The notes under the pieces are model-generated. The model was not told the DNA's origin. It searched no databases and worked only from the letters and a program-made list of their open reading frames with translations. From Methylopila sp. 73B (GTDB taxonomy: Bacteria; Pseudomonadota; Alphaproteobacteria; Rhizobiales; Methylopilaceae): a DNA stretch of 64,000 nucleotides. The stretch spans positions 4,317,576-4,381,575 of the forward strand of contig NZ_JAFV01000001.1 of the NCBI RefSeq assembly GCF_000526315.1. The letters are read 5' to 3'. The stretch's first letter is position 1. Each line of letters begins with the position of its first letter. The translations under genes and the position numbers were made by a program. This document shows positions 57,782 to 64,000 of this stretch, in pieces.

Positions 57782-57840
57782 CGCATCTGGTCTCCCCATG
57801 CGTTGATGGAGCACGATAATTCGTCTCGCCGATGAGCGAA

Positions 57841-57854
57841 TTGACGATCGTCAA
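57841..57854. promoter_or_regulatory. Crp/Fnr-type box TTGACGATCGTCAA upstream of cbpA
   Basis: A 14-base perfect palindrome identical in core to the one before dnaK. It lies 60 bases upstream of the cbpA start (minus strand). A TATCGT hexamer at 57818-57813 on the minus strand could serve as the -10 element if the box is centred at -41.5. Confidence 0.65.
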
Positions 57855-58109
57855 CGAGGCCGGGAACCGCCTTCTGCACTCTTGCCGCCTTCCCCCGCTC
57901 TCAGCCAATGGGGAGCGGAAGCGCGCCGGAGCGACGTCCTGAGCGCCAGATCGGGCAGGACCAACCGGACTCCGGGCGCGGCCAAACGCGCACGGGTGCA
58001 AACCCATCGAACACAACGGCGCGACCATGCGCTCTAGGGCTCTGTCCCTCCCTGACTTGATGCGGCGTCACGCCCCGGATCCAAGCTCGCAGCCGACGAG
58101 CTGCGAAAG

Positions 58110-58123
58110 CTGACGACCGTCAA
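58110..58123. promoter_or_regulatory. Crp/Fnr-type box CTGACGACCGTCAA upstream of the BON gene
   Basis: It differs from TTGAC-N4-GTCAA only at the first base. It lies about 94 bases before the BON-domain gene. With the cbpA box it occupies the 435-base divergent gap 57782-58216, in which I see no gene. Confidence 0.5.
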
Positions 58124-58216
58124 GGCGGCCCATGGACTTCCAAGCCAGCCTTCGGCCACGCAGCGCACGACAGGCGCCTGCGGTTCCTCAGCCGATCCAG
58201 AGCACGGGAGAGCGAG

Positions 58217-58870
58217 ATGAAATCCGACGGCGACATCAAACGCGACGTGGAAGCCGAACTCAAATGGGACGCCGATATCGACGCGACCGACATTGCGGTC
58301 GCGGTCAAGGGCGGCGTCGTCACCCTGACCGGCTTCGTTCGGAGCTATACGCAGAAGTGGCAGGCCGAACGCGACGTGAAGCACGTCGGCGGCGTGCTGG
58401 GCGTGGCCAACGACATCGAGGTGCGCTTGCCAAGCGGCAGCGAGCGGCCAGACCCGGAGCTCGCGCGCGACGCGGTGACTGCGCTCAAGAACGAGCTGCC
58501 CTTCTCGCATGAGAACATCAAGGTGGTGGTGAAGAACGGCTGGGTCACGCTCGAAGGCAATGCGGAATGGAACTACCAGCGCACGCGCGCGGAAGAGGCC
58601 GTGCGGCGCGTTCGCGGCATCAAGGGCGTCATCAACACGATCGTCCTCAAGCCGCGCGTCACCCCCACCGAGATCAAGGCCAAGATCGAGGACGCCTTTC
58701 GCCGCAGCGCGGAGATCGACGCCAACCAGATCACTGTTGAAGCTCACGGGGGCGAGGTGATCCTCAAGGGCGCCGTCAGATCATGGGCCGAGCGGCAGGA
58801 AGCCGAACGCGCCGCCTGGCGCGCGCCCGGCGTCACCAAGGTCGAGAACCGGATCACGATCCGCCTCTGA
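58217..58870 (+). CDS. Three-BON-domain protein
   Basis: A 217-residue soluble protein made of three BON domains at about residues 5-70, 78-145 and 150-217. Each has the GxVxLxGxVxxxxxxxxA...xxVxGVxxVxNxI pattern: [42 protein letters not shown]. There is no signal peptide, unlike the periplasmic OsmY group, so the location is uncertain. BON domains bind lipids or membranes, and three-BON proteins are common in stress islands. A GGGAG site precedes the ATG. Confidence 0.9.
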   Translation: MKSDGDIKRDVEAELKWDADIDATDIAVAVKGGVVTLTGFVRSYTQKWQAERDVKHVGGVLGVANDIEVRLPSGSERPDPELARDAVTALKNELPFSHENIKVVVKNGWVTLEGNAEWNYQRTRAEEAVRRVRGIKGVINTIVLKPRVTPTEIKAKIEDAFRRSAEIDANQITVEAHGGEVILKGAVRSWAERQEAERAAWRAPGVTKVENRITIRL

Positions 58871-58971
58871 CGTTGAGGCGGCGCTGGTCTGAAGCGGCCC
58901 GGCGGACCCGTCGGGCCGAACGTCCGACCCGCTGACGCCGTCGGCGCCCAGTTCGGGAACCGCGTCCCGCC

Positions 58972-60678
58972 ATGCACGACGCCCTGTTGACCCAGAGCCT
59001 GCTGTTGGTCCTCGCTTCGGCTCTCGCTGTCGGCGTGTTCGCAGCGTGGGGGATGCCGGCGGTCATGGGCTATCTGGTCGCCGGCGTGGCGATCGGTCCG
59101 TACGGTCTGGACATGATCGCGGCGGGCGAGGAGACGCGCTTCCTGGCCGAGCTCGGCCTCGTCTTCCTGATGTTTATGGTGGGGCTGGAGTTCTCGCCGT
59201 CGACTCTGCTCGCGGCGCGGTACGACGTGCTGCTCGCCGGCGGCCTGCAGGTTGGCGCGACGATGGCGGCGGTGGCGGGGCCGTTATGGCTGCTCGGGCT
59301 CGATCCACGGCTTTGCGTGCTGCTCGGCGGCGCCGTCGCGATGTCGTCCACCGCGATCGCCGGCAAGCAACTCGCCGAACAGGGCGAACTCGGCACGCAG
59401 CATGGCAGGCGCGCCATCAGCATCTTGCTGTTCCAGGATCTCGCGACCATCCCCCTGCTCGTGCTGCTCGACAGCTGGGCGCGGCAAGACTCCGTCACGC
59501 CGCTCGGCCTCGCGGGGCGTCTTGGGCTGGCGGCCCTCGCGCTCGCCGCCGCGGCGGTGATCTCGCGCCCGGTGGTGCGCGCGCTGTTCGCCGGGGTGGT
59601 GAAGTCCCGCTCCAACGACCTGTTCCTGCTCGCCGCCCTCCTCGTGGCGCTGGGCGCCGCCTATCTGGTTCATCTCGCCGGCCTCGCGCTGCCGGTCGGC
59701 GCCTTCATCGCAGGAATGGTGATCGGCGAGAGCGATTTCCGCCATCGGGTGGACGACGACATCCGGCCGTTCCGCGATGTGCTGGTCGGCCTGTTCTTCG
59801 TCACCATCGGCATGTCGCTCGATCCCAGACTGATCCTTGAGCATCCGGCGACCATCCTCGCCTGGATGGCCGTGTTCCTTGTGGGAAAGCCGATCGTCAT
59901 CCTCGGCGTGTGCCTGCTGCTCGGCCGCTCGTTCGCGACCTCGGTTCGGATCGCGCTCATCCTCGGTCATGGCGGGGAATTCGGCCTGCTCCTGCTGACG
60001 CTCGCCATGACGACCGGGCTGATGCCTCCGGCGATCGGCCAGCCCGTGCTGATCGCTCTGGCGCTGACCATGGGCCTCGCGCCGCTGATCATTCAGCGTA
60101 ACGCCATATTCGGACGGCTTTTCGACCGCCGGCGGAGGCGAATGACAGCCGATGAAGCGGCGATCCGCGAGGCGACCGGAGGGCTGGACGGCCATATTGT
60201 GTTGTGCGGCTGCGGCCGCGTCGGTCGGCTGGTGGCGACGGCTCTTGAAGCCGCCAAGCTGCCGCACCTCCTCATCGAGGCCGACCATGCGCGCTTCAAG
60301 GAAGCCCAGCGCCTGGGCCACAAGGTGGTTCACGGCGACGCCGGCCACCACCGGATCCTCGCGGCGGCGGGCATCGCGAACGTCAAGCTGGTGATCATCA
60401 CCTTCGACCACCGGCCGGTCGTCGAGCGCATCCTGGCCTTTGCACGCGGGCGGAACCCATCGATCGCCTGCATCGTCAGCACGAACGACGATCGCGACAT
60501 GGCCGATTTCGTCCAGGCTGGCGCAAGCGTTGTCTTCCCGGAAAATCTGGCGGCCGGCCTCGGCCTCGCCGACCAAGCCCTATTGGTCTCCGGGCTCACC
60601 CAGGAAGAGGCCGGGCGCCTTGTCACCGCGCTGCGCGCCGAGCTCAGTCCCGAATTGCGCGACCGTGTCGGCATCTGA
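58972..60678 (+). CDS. Kef-type potassium/proton antiporter (CPA2 family) with RCK domain
   Basis: A 568-residue membrane protein. About 12 helices form the Na+/H+ exchanger fold, with MVGLEFSP, the SSTAIAGKQLAE helix break and the GHGGEFGLLLL segment. The cytoplasmic Rossmann RCK/TrkA-N domain starts at residue 405 (HIVLCGCGRVGRLVATAL) and includes VHGDAGHHRIL. In KefB and KefC this domain binds NAD(H) and glutathione adducts and gates K+ efflux that protects against electrophiles. No KefG-type ancillary protein is seen. It follows the BON gene by 101 bases. Confidence 0.92.
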   Translation: MHDALLTQSLLLVLASALAVGVFAAWGMPAVMGYLVAGVAIGPYGLDMIAAGEETRFLAELGLVFLMFMVGLEFSPSTLLAARYDVLLAGGLQVGATMAAVAGPLWLLGLDPRLCVLLGGAVAMSSTAIAGKQLAEQGELGTQHGRRAISILLFQDLATIPLLVLLDSWARQDSVTPLGLAGRLGLAALALAAAAVISRPVVRALFAGVVKSRSNDLFLLAALLVALGAAYLVHLAGLALPVGAFIAGMVIGESDFRHRVDDDIRPFRDVLVGLFFVTIGMSLDPRLILEHPATILAWMAVFLVGKPIVILGVCLLLGRSFATSVRIALILGHGGEFGLLLLTLAMTTGLMPPAIGQPVLIALALTMGLAPLIIQRNAIFGRLFDRRRRRMTADEAAIREATGGLDGHIVLCGCGRVGRLVATALEAAKLPHLLIEADHARFKEAQRLGHKVVHGDAGHHRILAAAGIANVKLVIITFDHRPVVERILAFARGRNPSIACIVSTNDDRDMADFVQAGASVVFPENLAAGLGLADQALLVSGLTQEEAGRLVTALRAELSPELRDRVGI

Positions 60679-60710
60679 ACGCAACGTCGGCGCGAGCGCG
60701 AGAGGGGGAA

Positions 60711-60724
60711 TTGACGACCGTCAA
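60711..60724. promoter_or_regulatory. Crp/Fnr-type box TTGACGACCGTCAA upstream of the HdeD-like gene
   Basis: A full match to TTGAC-N4-GTCAA, imperfectly symmetric in the spacer only. It is 76 bases before the HdeD-like start. A TACGGT hexamer at 60747-60752 is at the distance expected of a -10 element for a class II site. Confidence 0.6.
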
Positions 60725-60799
60725 GGTTGCGCGCCCAACCTCCGGGTACGGTGAAGCGAGAACAGTACTCAGGCGCAAGCGGACCTCGGAGGCGCAGTA

Positions 60800-61405
60800 A
60801 TGATTAAGATCCAGTCCGTCAGCCCCCGTGTGGAGGCCATGAACGCCGTGCTGGCCGACAACTGGTGGGCGGTCGCGCTGCGCGGCCTCTTCGCCGTGCT
60901 GTTCGGCGTCGCCGCCTTCGCCATGCCCGGCGCGGCGTTGTTGGCTCTCGTGCTCGTCTTCGCCGCCTATAGTCTGGTCGACGGGGTCCTCAACATCGTG
61001 CTTGCGGCGCGCGGCGCACGAAAGGGCGAGCGTTGGGGGCTGCTTCTCCTCAACGGACTGTTCGGAGTGGTCGTCGGCGTCCTGACGGCGTTCTTGCCGG
61101 GCGTCACTGTGGTCGCCTTCGTCTTCATGATTGGGGCGTGGGCGCTGGTCTCCGGCGGGCTCATGCTTGGGACCGCGCTCAGCGTCAAGATAAGCCATGG
61201 ACGGTGGATATTGGTGGTCGGCGGCGTCGCGTCGCTGATCTACGGCGTGCTGCTGTTCGCCGCGCCGCTGATCGGCGCGCTGGTGCTCACCTGGTGGTTG
61301 GCGGCCTATTCGCTGGTGCTGGGCGTGATCCTGATCGCCTTGGCCTTTCAGCTCCGGAAGCATCGCGGCGAACACGAGCCAGGACAATTGGCGGCGTCCG
61401 CCTGA
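60800..61405 (+). CDS. HdeD-family (DUF308) membrane protein
   Basis: A 201-residue membrane protein with six predicted helices in three pairs. The internal repeats have the NWWAVALRGLFAVLFGVAAFAMPG and RWILVVGGVASLIYGVLLFAAP patterns, as in HdeD, an acid-resistance membrane protein of E. coli. Its mechanism is not known. A CGGAGG site lies 7 bases before the ATG. It leads a run of three genes with the peroxiredoxin and DsbA-like genes. Confidence 0.9.
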   Translation: MIKIQSVSPRVEAMNAVLADNWWAVALRGLFAVLFGVAAFAMPGAALLALVLVFAAYSLVDGVLNIVLAARGARKGERWGLLLLNGLFGVVVGVLTAFLPGVTVVAFVFMIGAWALVSGGLMLGTALSVKISHGRWILVVGGVASLIYGVLLFAAPLIGALVLTWWLAAYSLVLGVILIALAFQLRKHRGEHEPGQLAASA

Positions 61406-61423
61406 CCCCCAGGGAGGCAAACC

Positions 61424-61936
61424 ATGACAGAAATCCTTGCGAAGGGCGCTCAGGCCCCCGACTTCACCCTTCACGTCACTCCCGACCAGACGCTCTCGCT
61501 CAGCGAATTTTCCGGTCGTCGGGTGGTGCTGGCCTTCTACCCGGCGGACTGGAGTCCGGTCTGCGGCGACCAGATGTCCCTCTACAACCACATCCTCCCG
61601 GAGTTTCGCCGCTACGGCGCGGAGCTGCTCGGCATCTCGGTCGACGGCGCCTGGTGCCATCAGGCGTTCGCCCGCGACCGCAAGCTGCACTTCGCGCTGC
61701 TGTCGGACTTCGAGCCAAAGGGCGCGGTCGCGAAAAGCTACTCCGCTTATCGGGAGACGGAGGGGGTGGCGGAGCGGGCGCTGTTTGTCATTGACGAGAA
61801 AGGCATAATCGCCTGGAGCTACCGCTCTCCGATCGCGGTGAATCCGGGCGCCGACGGCATTTTGGATGCGCTTGAAGGGCTGCCAGCAACGGAGAACAAA
61901 GATGGCGACGCTCAGGGTTCCCGTAACATCGCATGA
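61424..61936 (+). CDS. Peroxiredoxin (AhpC/TSA family)
   Basis: A 170-residue thioredoxin-fold peroxidase. The peroxidatic cysteine is C47 in YPADWSPVCGDQM, with the usual threonine of PxxxTxxC replaced by serine (S44). A second cysteine, C78 in GAWCHQAF, could resolve the sulfenic acid. It reduces hydroperoxides in the cytoplasm using a thiol donor. AGGGAGG precedes the ATG. Its 3' end overlaps the start of the DsbA-like gene by 35 bases, which suggests a physical or functional partnership. Confidence 0.9.
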   Translation: MTEILAKGAQAPDFTLHVTPDQTLSLSEFSGRRVVLAFYPADWSPVCGDQMSLYNHILPEFRRYGAELLGISVDGAWCHQAFARDRKLHFALLSDFEPKGAVAKSYSAYRETEGVAERALFVIDEKGIIAWSYRSPIAVNPGADGILDALEGLPATENKDGDAQGSRNIA

Positions 61937-62438
61937 CCACATCCGAGGCAGCCAGGAGGCGCTCGTGACGCTGGTCGAGTACGGCGATTATGAATGCCCT
62001 TACTGCGGAGCGGCGCAGCCTGTCATCGAACGGGTCCAGGCGCGCTTCAGCCGCGAACTTCGCCTGGTCTTCCGGCACTTCCCTCTGGTCGAGGTGCATC
62101 CGCATTCGGGCCCGGCGGCGGAGACGGCGGAGTTCGCCGGCGGCAACGGCCTGTTCTGGTCGATGCACGACGCGCTGTTCGCCAATCAGCGCCGGTTGAG
62201 CGTGCCGTTGATGATCGCGCTGGCCTCCAGCCTGAACCTTTCGACTGTTGCGCTGCGCGACGCTCTCGCCTCCGGCCTCTACGCCGGAAAGGTCCGGGCT
62301 GACTTCGCTGGCGGCGTGCGCAGCGGCGTCAATGGCACGCCTACCTTCTTCATCAATGGCGCGCGTTACGACAGCCCCAACGGGGTGTTTGGACTTGGCG
62401 AGGCCATCGATCGGCTCCTCCTGGCGACGACGCGTTAG
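61902..62438 (+). CDS. DsbA-family thioredoxin-fold protein (cytoplasmic)
   Basis: A 178-residue DsbA-like protein. The active site is C32-P-Y-C35 in GDYECPYCGAAQP, with the helical insertion in the middle and the cis-proline loop NGTPTFFINGARYD at the C-terminus. There is no signal peptide, so it probably acts inside the cell as a thiol reductase, for instance for the peroxiredoxin encoded just before it. The ATG at 61902 has a GGAG site and lies within the end of the upstream gene. Confidence 0.88.
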   Translation: MATLRVPVTSHDHIRGSQEALVTLVEYGDYECPYCGAAQPVIERVQARFSRELRLVFRHFPLVEVHPHSGPAAETAEFAGGNGLFWSMHDALFANQRRLSVPLMIALASSLNLSTVALRDALASGLYAGKVRADFAGGVRSGVNGTPTFFINGARYDSPNGVFGLGEAIDRLLLATTR

Positions 62439-62452
62439 CTCTTTTCAAGGAA

Positions 62453-62466
62453 CTGACGGTCGTCAA
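62453..62466. promoter_or_regulatory. Crp/Fnr-type box CTGACGGTCGTCAA upstream of the PRC-barrel gene
   Basis: It matches TTGAC-N4-GTCAA except at the first base. It lies 67 bases before the PRC-barrel start in the 94-base gap after the DsbA-like gene. Fifth occurrence of the motif in the island. Confidence 0.5.
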
Positions 62467-62532
62467 CGCAACTCGCCCCACCAACAGTCACCGTGGCTCC
62501 TCATGCAAACACTTAGATAAAATGAGGATACC

Positions 62533-62991
62533 ATGTCATTCGCCACACGATCGCACCACGTCGGCAAATCTAGCGACGACATATCTACGTCCAATCACAT
62601 CTTAAGTCGGCGCGCCGCCTCGGCTTGCGTCCTGTCGGCCGCGGCCCTGATCTGTTCGGGGGCCGCCGACGCCGTTCAGGCGCAGGTTGTTCGCCTCGTC
62701 GTTGTCGACATAAAAGCTGTCGCGCAAGGCTATCAGGTATCCAAGCTCATCGGCGCGAACGTCGAGAACGACAAGAAGGAAAAGATCGGGTCGCTGGACG
62801 ATCTGATCATTACGAAAGACCGGGATCTGTTCGCCATTCTCCAGGTGGGCGGCTTCTTGGGATTGGGCGGCCACCTCGTCGCGGTTCCCTATACAAGCCT
62901 TAATATCAGCGATGACGGCGGCAGCATCACCCTCGGCGGCGGCTCGAAGGAAGCTCTCGGGAAGCTGCCGGAGTTCCAGTACAAGCAGTGA
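62533..62991 (+). CDS. Exported PRC-barrel domain protein
   Basis: A 152-residue protein. A long N-terminal segment contains a hydrophobic signal sequence (about residues 25-50, ending near ADAVQAQ), followed by one PRC-barrel. In it, YQVSKLIGANVENDKKEKIGSLDDLIITKD gives the first strands, and FLGLGGHLVAVPYTSLNIS the last. PRC-barrels are small binding modules found in photosynthetic reaction centres, ribosome maturation and stress proteins. A GAGG site precedes the ATG. Confidence 0.85.
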   Translation: MSFATRSHHVGKSSDDISTSNHILSRRAASACVLSAAALICSGAADAVQAQVVRLVVVDIKAVAQGYQVSKLIGANVENDKKEKIGSLDDLIITKDRDLFAILQVGGFLGLGGHLVAVPYTSLNISDDGGSITLGGGSKEALGKLPEFQYKQ

Positions 62992-63049
62992 CGTCCACCG
63001 TCGCGCCGGACGGCAGGCGCCGATCGTGACGCCCGGCGCGTATCGACGA

Positions 63050-63544
63050 TCAGTGCAGACTGGACCTGTCGGCCCCCGACTGGACGACGAGGCTCCGGTG
63101 CAACAGGGCGAAGCCTTGCATGACGCCGAGATAGTCCTGGTTTCGAGCGGCGAATTGATGCGCCATCTGCATCAGTTCGGGATTGGTCTTCTCGAGACTA
63201 TCCATGGAGCGGAACGTGAACGCCTCGGCGCCATGCTCGTCGATCTCCCGGACGATCTTCTCCCGCGTTTCCGGGGCGACGCGCGGGAGCGGACTCATCG
63301 TCGGATGTCCCAGCGCGACGACGGCTTCGAAGGCGAGCGCCCTGTAGAACATGCCGAAGCCGACCATCACCTTCGGCGCCTCGCCGACATCGTCGGCGCA
63401 TTTCTGCGCCATCTGCAAAAGCTCCGGATTGTCGCGCCGCATGCCCTCGACAATCTCCGCCATACAGGCTTCAGGGCCGAGATCGTCGAACTCCCGGGCG
63501 ATCCGCTCGCGCGTCAGTTCCGACACATGGGGAAGAAAACTCAT
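63050..63544 (-). CDS. Unrecognised 164-residue protein made of two tandem repeats
   Basis: I do not recognise the family. The chain has two copies of a unit of about 75 residues: FLPHVSELTRERIAREFDDLGPEA ... NPELLQMAQKCA ... VMVGFGMFYRAL and PLPRVAPETREKIVREIDEHGAEA ... NPELMQMAHQFA ... VMQGFALLHRSL. Both are predicted mostly helical, with no signal peptide or membrane segment. I chose the ATG at 63544 because the repeat begins there and AAAGGA precedes it; the open frame upstream is unlikely to be coding. It is at the right end of the stress island. A degenerate TTGAC-N4-GTC word at 63665 is too weak to call. Confidence 0.75.
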   Translation of the reverse strand: MSFLPHVSELTRERIAREFDDLGPEACMAEIVEGMRRDNPELLQMAQKCADDVGEAPKVMVGFGMFYRALAFEAVVALGHPTMSPLPRVAPETREKIVREIDEHGAEAFTFRSMDSLEKTNPELMQMAHQFAARNQDYLGVMQGFALLHRSLVVQSGADRSSLH

Positions 63545-63742
63545 CAGCAACGTTTTCCTTTCGGATGAAGCTTGCTCGCTCCCATATGTGGCCAAGCTTG
63601 CCGAAAGCAAAGCTGCTCTGTCGAACGCGCGACGTTGGCCATTTTGGTCAGGCGATCCAGTAAATTGACGGCGGTCGCCGGATCTGAAAGCTCGGACCAC
63701 ACTTCTGCGATCCGTAAACGCCCTGGCGCGACCGGCTGGTGT

Positions 63743-63840
63743 CACAAACCCGATCCCGCGCTGGATCGCAGCCTCAACGGCCAAGGTATGATCAACAAAT
63801 ACCGGATCATCCGGCCGGACGGAACGGTGCGTTGGAAGAC
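63743..63840 (+). pseudogene. Fragment of a PAS/PAC sensor domain gene
   Basis: The frame gives HKPDPALDRSLNGQG then INKYRIIRPDGTVRW. This is the end of a PAS domain and its PAC motif (xYRIIRPDGTVRW). The sequence then continues in another frame (DRVF...), and no start codon, N-terminal PAS part or output domain is present. It is probably the remains of a sensor gene. Confidence 0.45.
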
Positions 63841-64000
63841 CGCGTTTTCTCCTGCCTGGGGCCTCGCTGGCAGTTCAGTTCGCCGTCGGGTTCGCCGGGA
63901 CGGACCCACTTCATCTCGTGCGGCAGGCCGGCGCCGCGTTGCACCGATCCAAGGCGAAGCCCGATCACCCGCCCCTTGCCTTCGCGGCTGAGGATGAGCG
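63807..64000 (-). CDS. Possible C-terminal end of a gene entering from the right edge
   Basis: An open frame of 64 codons runs from the window edge to a TGA at 63809-63807. Its translation (REGKGRVIGLRLGSVQRG, then HEMKWVRPGEPDGELNCQ) has a protein-like composition but matches nothing I recognise. It overlaps the PAS fragment on the other strand, so at most one of the two is a genuine coding trace. Confidence 0.25.
   Translation of the reverse strand, partial: LILSREGKGRVIGLRLGSVQRGAGLPHEMKWVRPGEPDGELNCQRGPRQEKTRSSNAPFRPAG

Noticed and set aside
63665..63678. Sixth Crp/Fnr-type box (TTGACGGCGGTCGC) before the repeat protein
   Set aside because: The right half-site GTCGC does not match GTCAA, and the site is over 120 bases from the gene start.

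Overview
The window is GC-rich, densely coded DNA of an alphaproteobacterium, most likely a Hyphomicrobiales (Rhizobiales) member. The evidence is codon use, ATGA/GTGA-overlapping operons, many ABC uptake systems, and the pairing of an OxyR-type regulator with katG. No rRNA, tRNA, CRISPR array, intact insertion sequence or phage gene was seen.

Positions 1-23,000 are a run of uptake and catabolic operons. 1-4,107 holds a NitT/TauT-type ABC transporter with a partial short-chain dehydrogenase and a divergent LysR regulator. 4,110-12,197 holds allophanate hydrolase behind a complete peptide/nickel-type ABC transporter, with a divergent GntR regulator. 12,238-14,998 pairs a cytoplasmic-type gamma-glutamyltransferase with a PLP-dependent cysteine synthase-like enzyme. 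15,210-22,398 is one operon: GntR regulator, second NitT/TauT-type ABC transporter, quinone-oxidoreductase-like dehydrogenase, hotdog thioesterase, VOC protein and acyl-CoA ligase. It looks like uptake and CoA activation of an unknown carboxylic acid.

Positions 22,669-28,502 carry oxidative-stress genes (OsmC, katG, oxyR), a small NTF2-like protein, a frameshifted SDR relic, an exported chorismate mutase and a YdcZ-type membrane protein.

Positions 28,509-40,823 form the most unusual locus. An enoyl-CoA hydratase, a GH88 unsaturated glucuronyl hydrolase and a LacI regulator are followed by a plus-strand operon. That operon contains a CaiB-type CoA-transferase, a complete CUT1 sugar-type ABC transporter, a second CaiB-type CoA-transferase, a MaoC-type hydratase and a fumarate-reductase-like flavoprotein. 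Similar TGAAATCG operator words lie in front of both the GH88 gene and the operon. Positions 41,017-48,897 hold a third NitT/TauT transporter, a 2-hydroxyacid dehydrogenase, an MFS carrier, an aminotransferase and a second LacI regulator, with two more palindromes of LacI-operator type.

Positions 49,351-53,326 hold a PAS-PAS hybrid histidine kinase followed by gene debris: truncated pieces of an MFS carrier, an SDR, a LysR regulator and a DUF1275 protein joined end to end.

Positions 53,327-63,544 are a stress island: dnaK-grpE, psiE-like, cbpA-cbpM, a three-BON protein, a Kef-type antiporter, an HdeD-like protein, peroxiredoxin, a DsbA-like protein, a PRC-barrel protein and an internally duplicated protein I do not recognise. 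Five copies of a palindrome of form TTGAC-N4-GTCAA sit in front of its transcription units. This suggests one Crp/Fnr-family (FixK/Fnr-like) regulon. No such regulator is encoded in the window.
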